Part shown: positions 9,251 through 17,924 of the stretch, piece after piece
Numbering within the stretch: position 1 is the stretch's first letter
Layout of the letters: each line of letters begins with the position of its first letter
From: Rudaea sp.
GTDB lineage: Bacteria; Pseudomonadota; Gammaproteobacteria; Xanthomonadales; Rhodanobacteraceae
Length of the DNA stretch: 64,000 bases
NCBI GenBank assembly: GCA_031291055.1
Contig: JARLJU010000089.1
Location: 1-64,000, forward strand
Direction: 5' to 3'
Notes under the pieces: model-generated
Seen by the model: the letters and a program-made list of their open reading frames with translations, nothing else
The model's database searches: none
Told to the model about the DNA's origin: nothing
Position numbers and translations under genes: made by a program

Positions 9251-11019
9251 GAGGCAAATGGCCAGAAGCGCGGAATCAGCAGCATCGACAGCGCACAGAA
9301 CAGCAGGATCAGCGGAATACCCACTTTCATGAAATCCGTAAATTTATACCCGCCGGCACCATAGACCATCGTGTTGGTCGGATAGCCGACCGGCGTGGCG
9401 AACGAGGTCGCCGCGGCAAATGCCACGGTGATGACGAAAGGCACCGGGTTCACGTGCAGCGAATGCGCGACCGAAATCGCGATCGGCACCATCAGCACCA
9501 CGGACGGATTGTGACCCATCATTTCGGTGAGCAGGGCGGTCAGCAGGTAGACCATGACCAGTACGGCAAGCGGTCCGTGGTCGCCAGCCAGGCGCATGCC
9601 GCCATCGACGATATGCTGGGCCAGGCCGGTTTTGTCCAGCGCGATGCCCAGCGGCAGGATCGCGCCGAGCAGGACGATGATCTTCCAGTCCATCGCTTCA
9701 TAGACTTCCTCGAAATTGAAGCAGCCGGTCAGCGCCATCGCCGCGCAGCCAACCAGGGCGCTGACCACGATGGGCAGCAGGCCGAAACCCGCGATCGCCA
9801 CGACACCGATCAGAATCGCGATCGCGACAGGCGCCTTGCGCCGCGATTCGCGCGTGTCACCACGTTCGCTGAGGATCACCAGGCCGGATTCGCGGCGCAG
9901 GTGATTCAACGCCGATTCGTCGAGCATCAGCAGCAGGATGTCGCCGACATCCAGGCGCGCGTTCTTCAGCTGCTCGCGCACGATCTGGTTGCGGCGCTGC
10001 ACGGCGAGCACGCCGGCGTTGTAGTTCCAGCGGAAATCGATTTCCTCTACCGATTGCCCGACCAGGCGTGTACCCGGTGCGACCACGGCTTCCACAAGTA
10101 TGCGCCGGTCCCCAGCCTGAGTGTGCCCGGCCATCGCGAGCATCGGCGCGATTTCCAGCCTGACCTCGCGCTTGAAGTCTTCCAGTCGCTGCCAGTCGCC
10201 GCGCGTCAGCAACACGTCGCCTTCCTGCAGTTTCTGTTCTCGTGGTGCCCACAGGTGCTCTTCGCCGCGCAGCAGTTCCAGCACGTAAACGCCATACTTC
10301 TCGCCGAGCTTCGCATCGCCGACGGATTGCCCGATCAGCGGCGAGTCTGCCAGCACGCGCAGCTCGGTGACGAACTTGCCGAGCGCGTAGGTCTCGGCGA
10401 ATTCGGTATCGATGTGTCGTGGCAGCAGCCAGCGTCCGATGAACATGAGGTAGGCGATGCCGACGACGGCAAGAATTGCGCCGAGGCGCGTGAAATCGAA
10501 TACGCCAAATGCGGGCAGTCCATGCTGGATCGCCAGACTGTTCGTCAACAGGTTCGACGACGTGCCAAGCAGAGTGCAGACGCCACCCATCTGGGCGGCA
10601 TACGACATGGGTATCAGCACGCGCGCCGGCGAAGTCTTGCTGCGCGCGCAGACGCTCAATGTGACCGGCAGGAAAGTGGCGACCAGCGCGGTGTTCTTCA
10701 CGAATGCGCCGAGCACGCAGACGACGAGCATAATCGACAGCGTCAACAGCCACGGGCGCCGGATGCGTGACAGTGCGCGGATCAGCGGATCGAGTCCGCC
10801 CGTGCCGACGACGCCGGCATTCAACGCGAACATCGCCGCAACGACCACGGTGGCTTCGTTGCTGAAACCGCTCAGACCCTCGGCCGGCGTGAGAATGCCC
10901 AGCACCATCAGGATGACGAGGACCAGCAAGCCGACCACGTCGTAGCGCAGTTTCTCGCTGACGAACAGCGCCATCGATCCGATGATGATGGCGGCGACGG
11001 CCCAGGCTTGCCAGGTCAT
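9247..11019 (-). CDS. SLC13/DASS family anion permease with two TrkA-C (RCK_C) domains
   Basis: A protein of 590 residues. Hydrophobic segments span about 1-210 and 395-590, flanking two soluble RCK_C/TrkA-C-like domains at roughly 215-300 and 305-390. The C-terminal permease half contains NTMVYGAGGY and SFATPVGYPTN, typical of SLC13/ArsB-type sodium-coupled anion carriers. Family members move sulfate, dicarboxylates or related anions. It sits inside the soe operon, with ATGA overlaps to the catalytic gene upstream and soeB downstream. This suggests export of sulfate or exchange of the sulfur oxyanion handled by the enzyme (inference). The ATG at 11019 is chosen because of the overlap; the frame open further upstream lies in soeA. 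Confidence 0.85.
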   Translation of the reverse strand: MTWQAWAVAAIIIGSMALFVSEKLRYDVVGLLVLVILMVLGILTPAEGLSGFSNEATVVVAAMFALNAGVVGTGGLDPLIRALSRIRRPWLLTLSIMLVVCVLGAFVKNTALVATFLPVTLSVCARSKTSPARVLIPMSYAAQMGGVCTLLGTSSNLLTNSLAIQHGLPAFGVFDFTRLGAILAVVGIAYLMFIGRWLLPRHIDTEFAETYALGKFVTELRVLADSPLIGQSVGDAKLGEKYGVYVLELLRGEEHLWAPREQKLQEGDVLLTRGDWQRLEDFKREVRLEIAPMLAMAGHTQAGDRRILVEAVVAPGTRLVGQSVEEIDFRWNYNAGVLAVQRRNQIVREQLKNARLDVGDILLLMLDESALNHLRRESGLVILSERGDTRESRRKAPVAIAILIGVVAIAGFGLLPIVVSALVGCAAMALTGCFNFEEVYEAMDWKIIVLLGAILPLGIALDKTGLAQHIVDGGMRLAGDHGPLAVLVMVYLLTALLTEMMGHNPSVVLMVPIAISVAHSLHVNPVPFVITVAFAAATSFATPVGYPTNTMVYGAGGYKFTDFMKVGIPLILLFCALSMLLIPRFWPFAS

Positions 11020-13811
11020 CGTGCAATCTCCACAGAATTCGCCGCATACGCCGGCTCCGCATCGCGAATCAGGCGTACGCGCAGATCGAACCACGCCGCC
11101 TGACCGGTGACCGGATCGGCATTGGCGTAGCGATGGCCGTCACGGCGCGGCGGCAGCAGATCGTCGATCACGTGATTGAGCAGAAATCCCTTTGTATATT
11201 CCGGCGCATCGGGCTTGAGTTTCCACGCGCCCTTGCGTTTGCCGACGGCGTTCCAGCTCCATACCGTGCCCGGTGCGGTGCCGGCATGATGCCTGGCCTG
11301 GACGCGGATGCGGCCGTGCGCCGACTCGATCCATACCCAGTCGCCATCGGCGACAGCGTGCGCGGCCGCAGTGTCGGGATGCAGGTAGAGGAAATTGCGC
11401 GCCGCGATCTGGCGTAGCCATGCGTTCTGCGAACCCCAGGAGTGATACATGAACATCGGGCGCTGGGTGATGGCGGAAAGATTGTAGGGCTGCGGATTCG
11501 GGGCGGCGGCCTGCGAATCGTCAAGTGATTCGTACCAGAACGGCAGCGGATCGAAATAGCGTGCCACGCGTTCGCGTTCGCGCTCGGGCGGCCGCGTCGT
11601 GCCGTGTCCGAGCGCGGCGAGGCGGAATTTCTGCAGGCGCTCGGAGTACAGCTCGAGCACGATGGCGTCGGTGGAACCGATGAAACCAAGCGACTTTGCC
11701 CACTGCAGGTAGTCGCGATTGGCCATCTTGTAATAGCGGCCGGCAACGGGGATTTCCGCATGCCAGTAGCAATTATTGACTTTGTATACTTCAAGCTGAT
11801 GCGGATTCGGTTCGCCGACACCTTGCTTTCCACCGTCCTTGCCACGCCAGCCGGCCAGCAGGCCGACGCCAGGCGCACGCTCGTGCTCGACCATGTATTG
11901 GGCATAGCCGCCGGGATATTTCACCACGCCATCGGCATCGACCATGCCCGGCAGCTTCAGGCGCGCGCCGAGATCGAGCAGCACGTCCTGGAACGGCCGC
12001 ACGTCGCGATCCGGCCTGCAGACCGGTTGCCGGATGGCATCACTCGCACCGTCGGCATCGGAGATTGGCCGGTCCAGCAGCGAGATGCAGTCGTGGCGTT
12101 CCAGGTAGGTCGTATCCGGCAGCACCAGGTCGGCAAACGCGATCGTCTCCGAGTCGTAGGCGTCCGAATAGATGATATGTGGAATTTTATACTCGTCGCC
12201 GGCCGCGTTGCGCTCGCACAGCATCTGCCGCGTCTGCATCGTGTTCATCGCCGAATTCCAGCCCATGTTAGCCATGAACAGGAACAGCGTGTCGATCGGA
12301 TACGGATCGCCGGCCCAGGCGTTGCGGATCACGCTCTGCAACATCCCGTGCGCCGCCAGCGGATATTCCCAGGAGAATGCCTTGTCGATCCGGCGCGGCG
12401 CGCCGTCGGCATCGACGACGAGGTCTTCCGGCGCATGCACGTAGCCGAGCGGGCCGGCATCCAGTGCGCCGTTGTCCTTGCGCGAGCGACCCGGGCGATT
12501 CGCGGGCGGCACCGATTTTGGGTACGGCGGCTGATAGCGGAAGCTGCCCGGGGTGTCGATGGCTCCGAGCAGCAGCTGCAGTGTGTGCAGCATCCTGCAG
12601 GTATGAAAACCGTTCGCGTGCGCCGCAATGCCGCGCATCGCGTGTATCGATACCGGCCGGCCGATCATCTCCGCGTGCTCGCGCCCGCCGGAATCCATCC
12701 AGCGTTGGGGCAGGCGGATTTCCTGTTTGAACGCGACATCGGCGATTTCCGCGGCGATGCGGCGGATGATTCCGGCGTCCACGCCACATTGCGTGGCGAC
12801 CTTGTTCGCTGAATATTCCGGCGCGAGAAAGCGCTCGGCGAGCAACTGGAACGCAGGTATTGCCTTGCGGCCGTGGGGCAAGTCGTATTCGCCGACGATG
12901 GCGGGTGTGACGTCAACGCTCGACGCGGATTGCGCGGTGCTGCTGCGTTTGTCCCAGCACAAGGGACTGTCCCCGGCATCGCGCGCAATCAGCCCATCAT
13001 CGGCGCACCCGGGATTGCGCACCACCAGGTGGTGCGCATTCGTATACCTGACCAGATAGTCGAAATCGATCCAGTCGTGGATCAGCAGCTCCTGGATCAG
13101 GGCACCGACGAACTGGCCGTCGGTGCCGGGACGGATGCCGACCCACTCATCCGCGATCGCCGCATAGCCGGTGCGCACGGGATTGACGGCGACGAGCTTG
13201 GCGCCGCGCCCCTTGATCTTGCCGAGGCCGAGCTTGATCGGGTTGGAGTCGTGATCCTCGGCGACGCCGAACATCAGCAGGTATTTTGTCCGCTCCCAGT
13301 CCGGTTCGCCGAACTCCCAGAACGAACCGCCCAAAGTATACATTCCGGCAACGGCCATGTTGACCGAACAGAAGCCACCGTGTGCGGCGTAGTTGATCGT
13401 GCCGAATTGTTGCGCCCACCAGCCGGTCAATGCCTGCGACTGGTCGCGGCCGGTGAAGAAGGCGAGCTTGTCGGGATTGGTCGCGCGGATATTGCCGAGC
13501 CACTTCGTTGCGAGTGCCAGTGCTTCGTCCCATTCGATTTCGCGGAACTCGCCGGCGCCGCGCTCGCCGACGCGCAGCAGCGGTTTGCACAGCCGTGCCG
13601 GCGAATAGTGCTGCATGATCCCGGCCGAGCCCTTGGCGCAAAGCACGCCCCTGTTGACCGGATGTTCGGGATTGCCCTGGATATAGCGCACGCGACCGTC
13701 TTTCAGGTGCACCTTGATGCCACACCTGCACGCGCACATGTAGCACGTGGTCGTCTTGACTTCGTCGCCAACGGGTTCGTTGAGGCGCAACTCAGCGTGC
13801 GGCATGCGCAT
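11016..13811 (-). CDS. soeA: Molybdopterin oxidoreductase catalytic subunit, SoeA-like (probable sulfite dehydrogenase)
   Basis: A protein of 931 residues of the DMSO-reductase superfamily. An N-terminal [4Fe-4S] motif (TTCYMCACRCGI, fourth Cys in GVLCAKGSAG) precedes the molybdopterin domains, with the MGD dinucleotide-binding domain at about 770-920. There is no twin-arginine signal, so the enzyme should face the cytoplasm. That fits SoeABC (cytoplasmic quinone-linked sulfite oxidation) better than periplasmic DmsA or PhsA. The motifs GRDQSQALTGWWAQQFG and HGGFCSVNMA agree with the SoeA group as I recall it, without an alignment. An ATG at 13805 is an alternative start. It is first of four coupled genes. 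Other sulfur or selenium oxyanion substrates cannot be excluded. Confidence 0.75.
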   Translation of the reverse strand: MRMPHAELRLNEPVGDEVKTTTCYMCACRCGIKVHLKDGRVRYIQGNPEHPVNRGVLCAKGSAGIMQHYSPARLCKPLLRVGERGAGEFREIEWDEALALATKWLGNIRATNPDKLAFFTGRDQSQALTGWWAQQFGTINYAAHGGFCSVNMAVAGMYTLGGSFWEFGEPDWERTKYLLMFGVAEDHDSNPIKLGLGKIKGRGAKLVAVNPVRTGYAAIADEWVGIRPGTDGQFVGALIQELLIHDWIDFDYLVRYTNAHHLVVRNPGCADDGLIARDAGDSPLCWDKRSSTAQSASSVDVTPAIVGEYDLPHGRKAIPAFQLLAERFLAPEYSANKVATQCGVDAGIIRRIAAEIADVAFKQEIRLPQRWMDSGGREHAEMIGRPVSIHAMRGIAAHANGFHTCRMLHTLQLLLGAIDTPGSFRYQPPYPKSVPPANRPGRSRKDNGALDAGPLGYVHAPEDLVVDADGAPRRIDKAFSWEYPLAAHGMLQSVIRNAWAGDPYPIDTLFLFMANMGWNSAMNTMQTRQMLCERNAAGDEYKIPHIIYSDAYDSETIAFADLVLPDTTYLERHDCISLLDRPISDADGASDAIRQPVCRPDRDVRPFQDVLLDLGARLKLPGMVDADGVVKYPGGYAQYMVEHERAPGVGLLAGWRGKDGGKQGVGEPNPHQLEVYKVNNCYWHAEIPVAGRYYKMANRDYLQWAKSLGFIGSTDAIVLELYSERLQKFRLAALGHGTTRPPERERERVARYFDPLPFWYESLDDSQAAAPNPQPYNLSAITQRPMFMYHSWGSQNAWLRQIAARNFLYLHPDTAAAHAVADGDWVWIESAHGRIRVQARHHAGTAPGTVWSWNAVGKRKGAWKLKPDAPEYTKGFLLNHVIDDLLPPRRDGHRYANADPVTGQAAWFDLRVRLIRDAEPAYAANSVEIAR

Positions 13812-14053
13812 CGCGCTCCGTCTCGTCCATCGTCGGGCCGCCCATCGTCCATGACGTGCTTCCCTCTCGGCAACCGCGCCTCGACTTCATCTCGCCCACG
13901 CGATGCCATTCCGGGTTTCGCGAAGACGCGCGGATTCCGACGTCGCCGACGGGGTCGTTGAGTTTTTGGTTGGCCTCAAGCATGTGCGTGCAACGAAATC
14001 GGAGATTCACATGGTAACGGATACCCAGTCAGAGGTGACGTTATACTCGCCGC
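13812..14053. promoter_or_regulatory. Divergent control region between soe operon and WYL regulator
   Basis: These 242 bp separate two outward-facing starts and must hold the promoters for both. An ACGGAG ribosome-binding site precedes soeA. The WYL gene is preceded by the AT-richer run GTTATACTCG, which could contain a -10 element. I found no convincing long inverted repeat. Confidence 0.4.
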
Positions 14054-15022
14054 ATGGACCGCTATGAACGCATTCTCACCCTTCACCGCATCCTGAAAAA
14101 TGCGCGTTATCCGGTATCGCTGGCGCGATTGATGGACGAACTGGACTGCTCGCGCGCAACCGCGTACCGCGATATCGCCTTCCTGCGCGACTCGCTCGGA
14201 GCTCCGATCGACAGCAAGGAGGACGAAGCGGCGTATAGCTACGCCGCCGACGAGGCCGATCGCTTCGAGCTGCCCGGGCTGTGGCTCACGAGCGAGGAAT
14301 TGCAGGCGCTGCTGGCGTTGAACGAGCTGGTCGGGCGCACGGGACCCGGCATTCTGTCCAGTGCACTGGCTCCGTTCCGTTCGCGCATCGATCGGTTGTT
14401 GTCCGACCAGAACGATGGCAGGAATTTTCCGCTGGACCGCATTCGCGTGATCGGCAGCGGCACGCGCAAGGTCGACGAAGCCACATTCAGGCACGTTGCC
14501 AGCGCCGTACTCGGGCGCAAGCGGCTGAAATTCCAGTATCGCGCGCGCTCGACGAACGAGCCGACCGAACGCACGGTATCGCCGCAACGCCTCACCCATT
14601 ATCGCGACAACTGGTATCTGGACGCCTGGGATCATCGTCGCGACGGGTTGCGCAGTTTCGCGCTCGACCGGATCGTCAAGGCCCAAGTCGGCGACGAAGC
14701 CGCCGAGGATCGCGAGGAAGCCGAACTCAACCAGCACCTGGCCTCGAGCTACGGCATTTTTTCCGGCGCACCGAAAGCCACGGCGACGATCCGCTTCTCG
14801 CCGCATGCCGCGCGCTGGGTCGCCGACGAGCACTGGCACTCGCAACAGCAGGGCGAGTGGCTCAAGGATGGCAGGTATGAATTGCGCGTGCCTTACAGCA
14901 ATTCGCGCGAGCTGTTGATGGATGTGCTCAAGTACGGGCCGGATGCGGAAATCGTTTCGCCGATATCCTTGCGTGAGGAAATGAAGATCATGTTGCAGCT
15001 GGCGATCGGGGCGTATCAATAA
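14054..15022 (+). CDS. WYL-domain transcriptional regulator (HTH_11 plus WYL)
   Basis: A protein of 322 residues. The N-terminal winged helix (about 1-60) has SLARLMDELDCSRATAYRDIAFL. The central WYL domain (about 140-220) has LKFQYRARS and the strand motif DNWYLDAWDHRRDGLRSFALDR. A WCX-type C-terminal extension (about 245-320) has ATIRFSPHAARWV. WYL regulators bind nucleic-acid or nucleotide ligands and act as activators or repressors, often of adjacent genes. It is divergent from soeA across 242 bp, so control of the molybdoenzyme operon is a reasonable guess that nothing in the sequence proves. Confidence 0.88.
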   Translation: MDRYERILTLHRILKNARYPVSLARLMDELDCSRATAYRDIAFLRDSLGAPIDSKEDEAAYSYAADEADRFELPGLWLTSEELQALLALNELVGRTGPGILSSALAPFRSRIDRLLSDQNDGRNFPLDRIRVIGSGTRKVDEATFRHVASAVLGRKRLKFQYRARSTNEPTERTVSPQRLTHYRDNWYLDAWDHRRDGLRSFALDRIVKAQVGDEAAEDREEAELNQHLASSYGIFSGAPKATATIRFSPHAARWVADEHWHSQQQGEWLKDGRYELRVPYSNSRELLMDVLKYGPDAEIVSPISLREEMKIMLQLAIGAYQ

Positions 15023-15134
15023 GCAGTAGCCACATGGCCCGCGCCGGTACGTTGGAGCGAGCGAGTGCGAACCCCAACCTGTTCATCGGAACTGCAGCGC
15101 GCGAGCGTGATTGCCTCAACCCGCGTTTTCTCTC

Positions 15135-16124
15135 TCATGCCCGCGGTGGCTGTGCAGCGGGTGGCGAAGGCGTCACCGCCTCCCGCGCCTTCTGCGTCAA
15201 CTCGCGGAATTTCGCCGACATCGTTTCCAGTTTTGCGCTCCATTCCGGATTCGGCGTCTGGCCGGCCGTGATCTTGTCGAAAACCTGAATGAGGGCGACC
15301 GTGGCGAAAGGGTCGATCAGCGCCGCTTTCAGGCTCAATGCGGCGATCACGGCGAGCACGAATGTCGCAATGCCGGCGTGAACGTGGAACAGGCCGACCA
15401 GAGCCGCAATCGGCGCCGCCACGATCAGCAGGATCACCAGGGTCAATCCCCAGATGATGAAGGTCAGGAACGCAGCGTTCTTCAGTACACCTTTATAATT
15501 TTGAGCATACAACACGGTACTGTCGCGAGCGATGGCCCAAGGACTGTTAGTGCCGCCATTGCCGGTTTTTCTACGCAGGATCTGCGCGAGGATCACCTGA
15601 TCCAGATGGCTCAGGCCGGTATTGATGATGGCGTCGACGAGTTTGACCAGCACGTCGAGGCCGGGAATCGGCAGCCACGAGGCGATGCTGACGGTGAGAC
15701 GATTGAACACGCGCAGAATGCCGCGGATGAGCTGGTTGAGTCCGAACAGCGTCGACGAGGTCGCAAAATGCTGCTTGACGATGTTCGTCGCGTATTCGAT
15801 CTGCCCTTTGCCGTCAGGAACTTCCCGGCCATCCATCAATTCGATCAGCACGGCGATATGCCCGGCCTTGACCAGGTACAGCAGGTATTCGCGTGCCCAG
15901 TACAGAATTCCGCTGATGATGGCAAAGCCGATCAGGCCGCCGATGCCGGCGCCACCACCAGCGTTGCTGCCGATACTGCCGAACAGGTAGCCCATGCCGC
16001 TGCCCACGCCGACGGCGAGTATGTAGGCGAGCGTGATGCCGACGTACACTGCGAGCCGCAGCAGGATGAAGGGCAGGGTGCGGACGAGCAGGCCGAAAAT
16101 CTGACCGGTGCGGAAATCGAGCAT
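15135..16124 (-). CDS. Conserved polytopic membrane protein of unknown function
   Basis: A protein of 329 residues with about five to six hydrophobic segments (for example LAVYVGITLAYILAVGVGSG, LTFIIWGLTLVILLIVAAPI and HAGIATFVLAVIAALSL). A glycine-rich stretch is SNAGGGAGIGGLIGF, and the tail is polar (about 295-329). I do not recognise a named family. The central part (AREYLLYLVKAGHIAVLIELMDG) is soluble-looking. It is divergent from the patatin gene with about 107 bp between them. No enzymatic motif is evident. An inner-membrane location is likely; the role is unknown. Confidence 0.7.
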   Translation of the reverse strand: MLDFRTGQIFGLLVRTLPFILLRLAVYVGITLAYILAVGVGSGMGYLFGSIGSNAGGGAGIGGLIGFAIISGILYWAREYLLYLVKAGHIAVLIELMDGREVPDGKGQIEYATNIVKQHFATSSTLFGLNQLIRGILRVFNRLTVSIASWLPIPGLDVLVKLVDAIINTGLSHLDQVILAQILRRKTGNGGTNSPWAIARDSTVLYAQNYKGVLKNAAFLTFIIWGLTLVILLIVAAPIAALVGLFHVHAGIATFVLAVIAALSLKAALIDPFATVALIQVFDKITAGQTPNPEWSAKLETMSAKFRELTQKAREAVTPSPPAAQPPRA

Positions 16125-16231
16125 GGTGTCTTTCCTGAGTGTCGAAACGACGGACTATGATAGTCAGAGAAGCGGCGATGAAAAATCCGCCGCGGTCCGT
16201 TCCAGAAGAATACGACGAAAGGCACGTGCAG

Positions 16232-17254
16232 ATGACATCACCCACCATTTCGCTGGTGCTCGGCTCGGGTGGAGCGCGCGGCTATGCACACATCGGCGCG
16301 ATCGAGGAATTGCTTGCCCAGGGTTACGACATCCGCTGCATCTCCGGCAGCTCGATGGGCGCGCTGATCGGTGGCGTGTACGCGGCCGGCAAGCTCGATG
16401 CATATCGCGACTGGGTCAAGGCCCTGCAGCGTTTCGATGTGTTGCGCCTGCTCGACTGGACTTTCACCGGCGGTGGCCTGATCAAGGGCGACCGCATCGT
16501 CGACAAGCTCAAGGACCTGATCGGCGAAGTGAACATCGAGGACCTGCCGCTGAGCTACACCGCAGTGGCGGTGGATCTGATGTCGCAGCGCGAAGTCTGG
16601 TTCTCGCGCGGATCGCTGTTCGAGGCGATCCGCGCCTCGATCGCGATTCCGACCGTGTTTCGCCCGCACCATTATCAGGGCCGTACCCTTGTCGACGGCG
16701 GCCTGCTCAACCCGGTGCCGATCACGCCGACCCTGCGCGACCTCACCGATTGCACGATCGCCGTCGATGTGAACGCTCCGGCCGAATCCCTAGATGACGC
16801 CAGCCCGACATCGCCGGACGCGAGCGCCGTGGACGCCACCTTCGGGAGCGCCACAGCCACCCTGCCACCCGCCGGCGCAACGCCGGTGATGGAGCCGGCA
16901 ACGTCTGAAGCCTCCGATTCCACCGCGCTGGCATCCGAAGCCGACACGGCGCAAGCGCGGACTTACCGACAAAGAATTGCCGAGTTCCTCGATGGATTGC
17001 TGGAAAAGCGCGAGAGAAAGCCGCCCGCGGAAACCGATCCCGGCATCCTGGAATTGTTCGCCCGTTCGCTGGATGTGGTGCAGGAGACGATCACGCGTTT
17101 CAAGCTCGCCGCACAGCCACCGGATCTGGTCATTCCTATCCCGCGCAACGCCTGCGCGTTCTACGAATTCCATCGAGCCGAGGAGTTGATCGAACTGGGT
17201 CGTCTGCGCACGCGCGAGGCGTTGCGGCACTTTCGCCCCGGCATTCGGCGTTGA
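16232..17254 (+). CDS. Patatin-like phospholipase (RssA/NTE family)
   Basis: A protein of 340 residues. The patatin core (about 1-190) shows the oxyanion GSGGARGYAHIG, the nucleophile elbow GSSMGALIGG and the dyad aspartate in DGGLLNPVP. It should hydrolyse acyl ester bonds of phospholipids. The stretch from about residue 185 to 245 is a low-complexity Ser/Ala/Thr/Pro-rich insert not expected in the family, after which an alpha-helical C-terminal part follows. The ATG at 16232 is chosen because AAAGG lies nine bases upstream and the protein then begins just before strand one. ATGs at 16139 and 16178 would add non-homologous N-terminal residues. Confidence 0.87.
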   Translation: MTSPTISLVLGSGGARGYAHIGAIEELLAQGYDIRCISGSSMGALIGGVYAAGKLDAYRDWVKALQRFDVLRLLDWTFTGGGLIKGDRIVDKLKDLIGEVNIEDLPLSYTAVAVDLMSQREVWFSRGSLFEAIRASIAIPTVFRPHHYQGRTLVDGGLLNPVPITPTLRDLTDCTIAVDVNAPAESLDDASPTSPDASAVDATFGSATATLPPAGATPVMEPATSEASDSTALASEADTAQARTYRQRIAEFLDGLLEKRERKPPAETDPGILELFARSLDVVQETITRFKLAAQPPDLVIPIPRNACAFYEFHRAEELIELGRLRTREALRHFRPGIRR

Positions 17255-17406
17255 CGCAATCTTCATCCGGCAAAACGAAACGTGAATGTGCATGACGCCC
17301 ACGGTCAACACAAATCGCCCCCGGGCATTGTTGGTTATCAGGACAGCGGCACGCGGGCAGCGCAGCAAGAGCCGCAACCCATTCACCAACCGTGAGGAGA
17401 AGAGCA

Positions 17407-17712
17407 ATGCGTATGCAAATCCTGGCAGGCGGTCTGTTGTTGGCGATCGGTGCCGCGGTCGCGCCGGTCAATAGCCATGCGGCAGTAGGCGTCGTCATTG
17501 GCGTAGCCCCACCGGTGGCGCCCGTTGAAGTGATACCGGCCGCGCGCGTCGGTTACGACTGGACGCCCGGCTACTGGCACTGGAACGGCTATCGCCATGT
17601 GTGGGTGAGCGGTTACTGGTTGCGCTCGCGGCCAGGCTGGCATTGGGTGGCGCCGCGCTGGTCCGCCTACGGCCCGCGCTGGCGCTACTCCGCCGGTTAC
17701 TGGGCGCGCTGA
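17407..17712 (+). CDS. Small secreted YXWGXW-repeat protein
   Basis: A protein of 101 residues with a signal peptide (ILAGGLLLAIGAAVAPVNSHA). The mature part is extremely rich in Trp, Tyr, Gly and Arg, with several YXWXXGYW-type units (YDWTPGYWHWNGYRHVW and SGYWLRSRPGWHWV). This is the signature of the YXWGXW family of small periplasmic or outer-membrane-associated proteins of unknown role. A strong GAGGAGAAG ribosome-binding site precedes the ATG at 17407; an in-frame ATG at 17392 is less likely. It is a single-gene unit followed by a terminator. Confidence 0.85.
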   Translation: MRMQILAGGLLLAIGAAVAPVNSHAAVGVVIGVAPPVAPVEVIPAARVGYDWTPGYWHWNGYRHVWVSGYWLRSRPGWHWVAPRWSAYGPRWRYSAGYWAR

Positions 17713-17771
17713 TCCGGATATCAGGCTGCGGGCAGAACGCGCTGCAGCACGTCTGCCGGCGCCGCAAAAGA

Positions 17772-17799
17772 AACGGCCCGCCTGGGGGAGCGGGCCGTT
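17772..17799. terminator. Intrinsic terminator, shared by convergent genes
   Basis: A 10 bp perfect stem (17772-17781 with 17790-17799) with an 8 nt loop. On the minus strand it is followed by TTCTTTTG, so it can stop the histidine kinase transcript as well as mark the end of the YXWGXW gene. Confidence 0.8.
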
Positions 17800-17924
17800 G
17801 GGGTTGCGATCCGGAAGTCGTTCGGGGTAGAACGCACGGGGTGTGCCCGAACCGCACTGCGGAGTCTACGCAAGGAAACTTGCGTCAAGCTGACAAAAGC
17901 AAACTGATTGCAGGCGGTGCCAGA

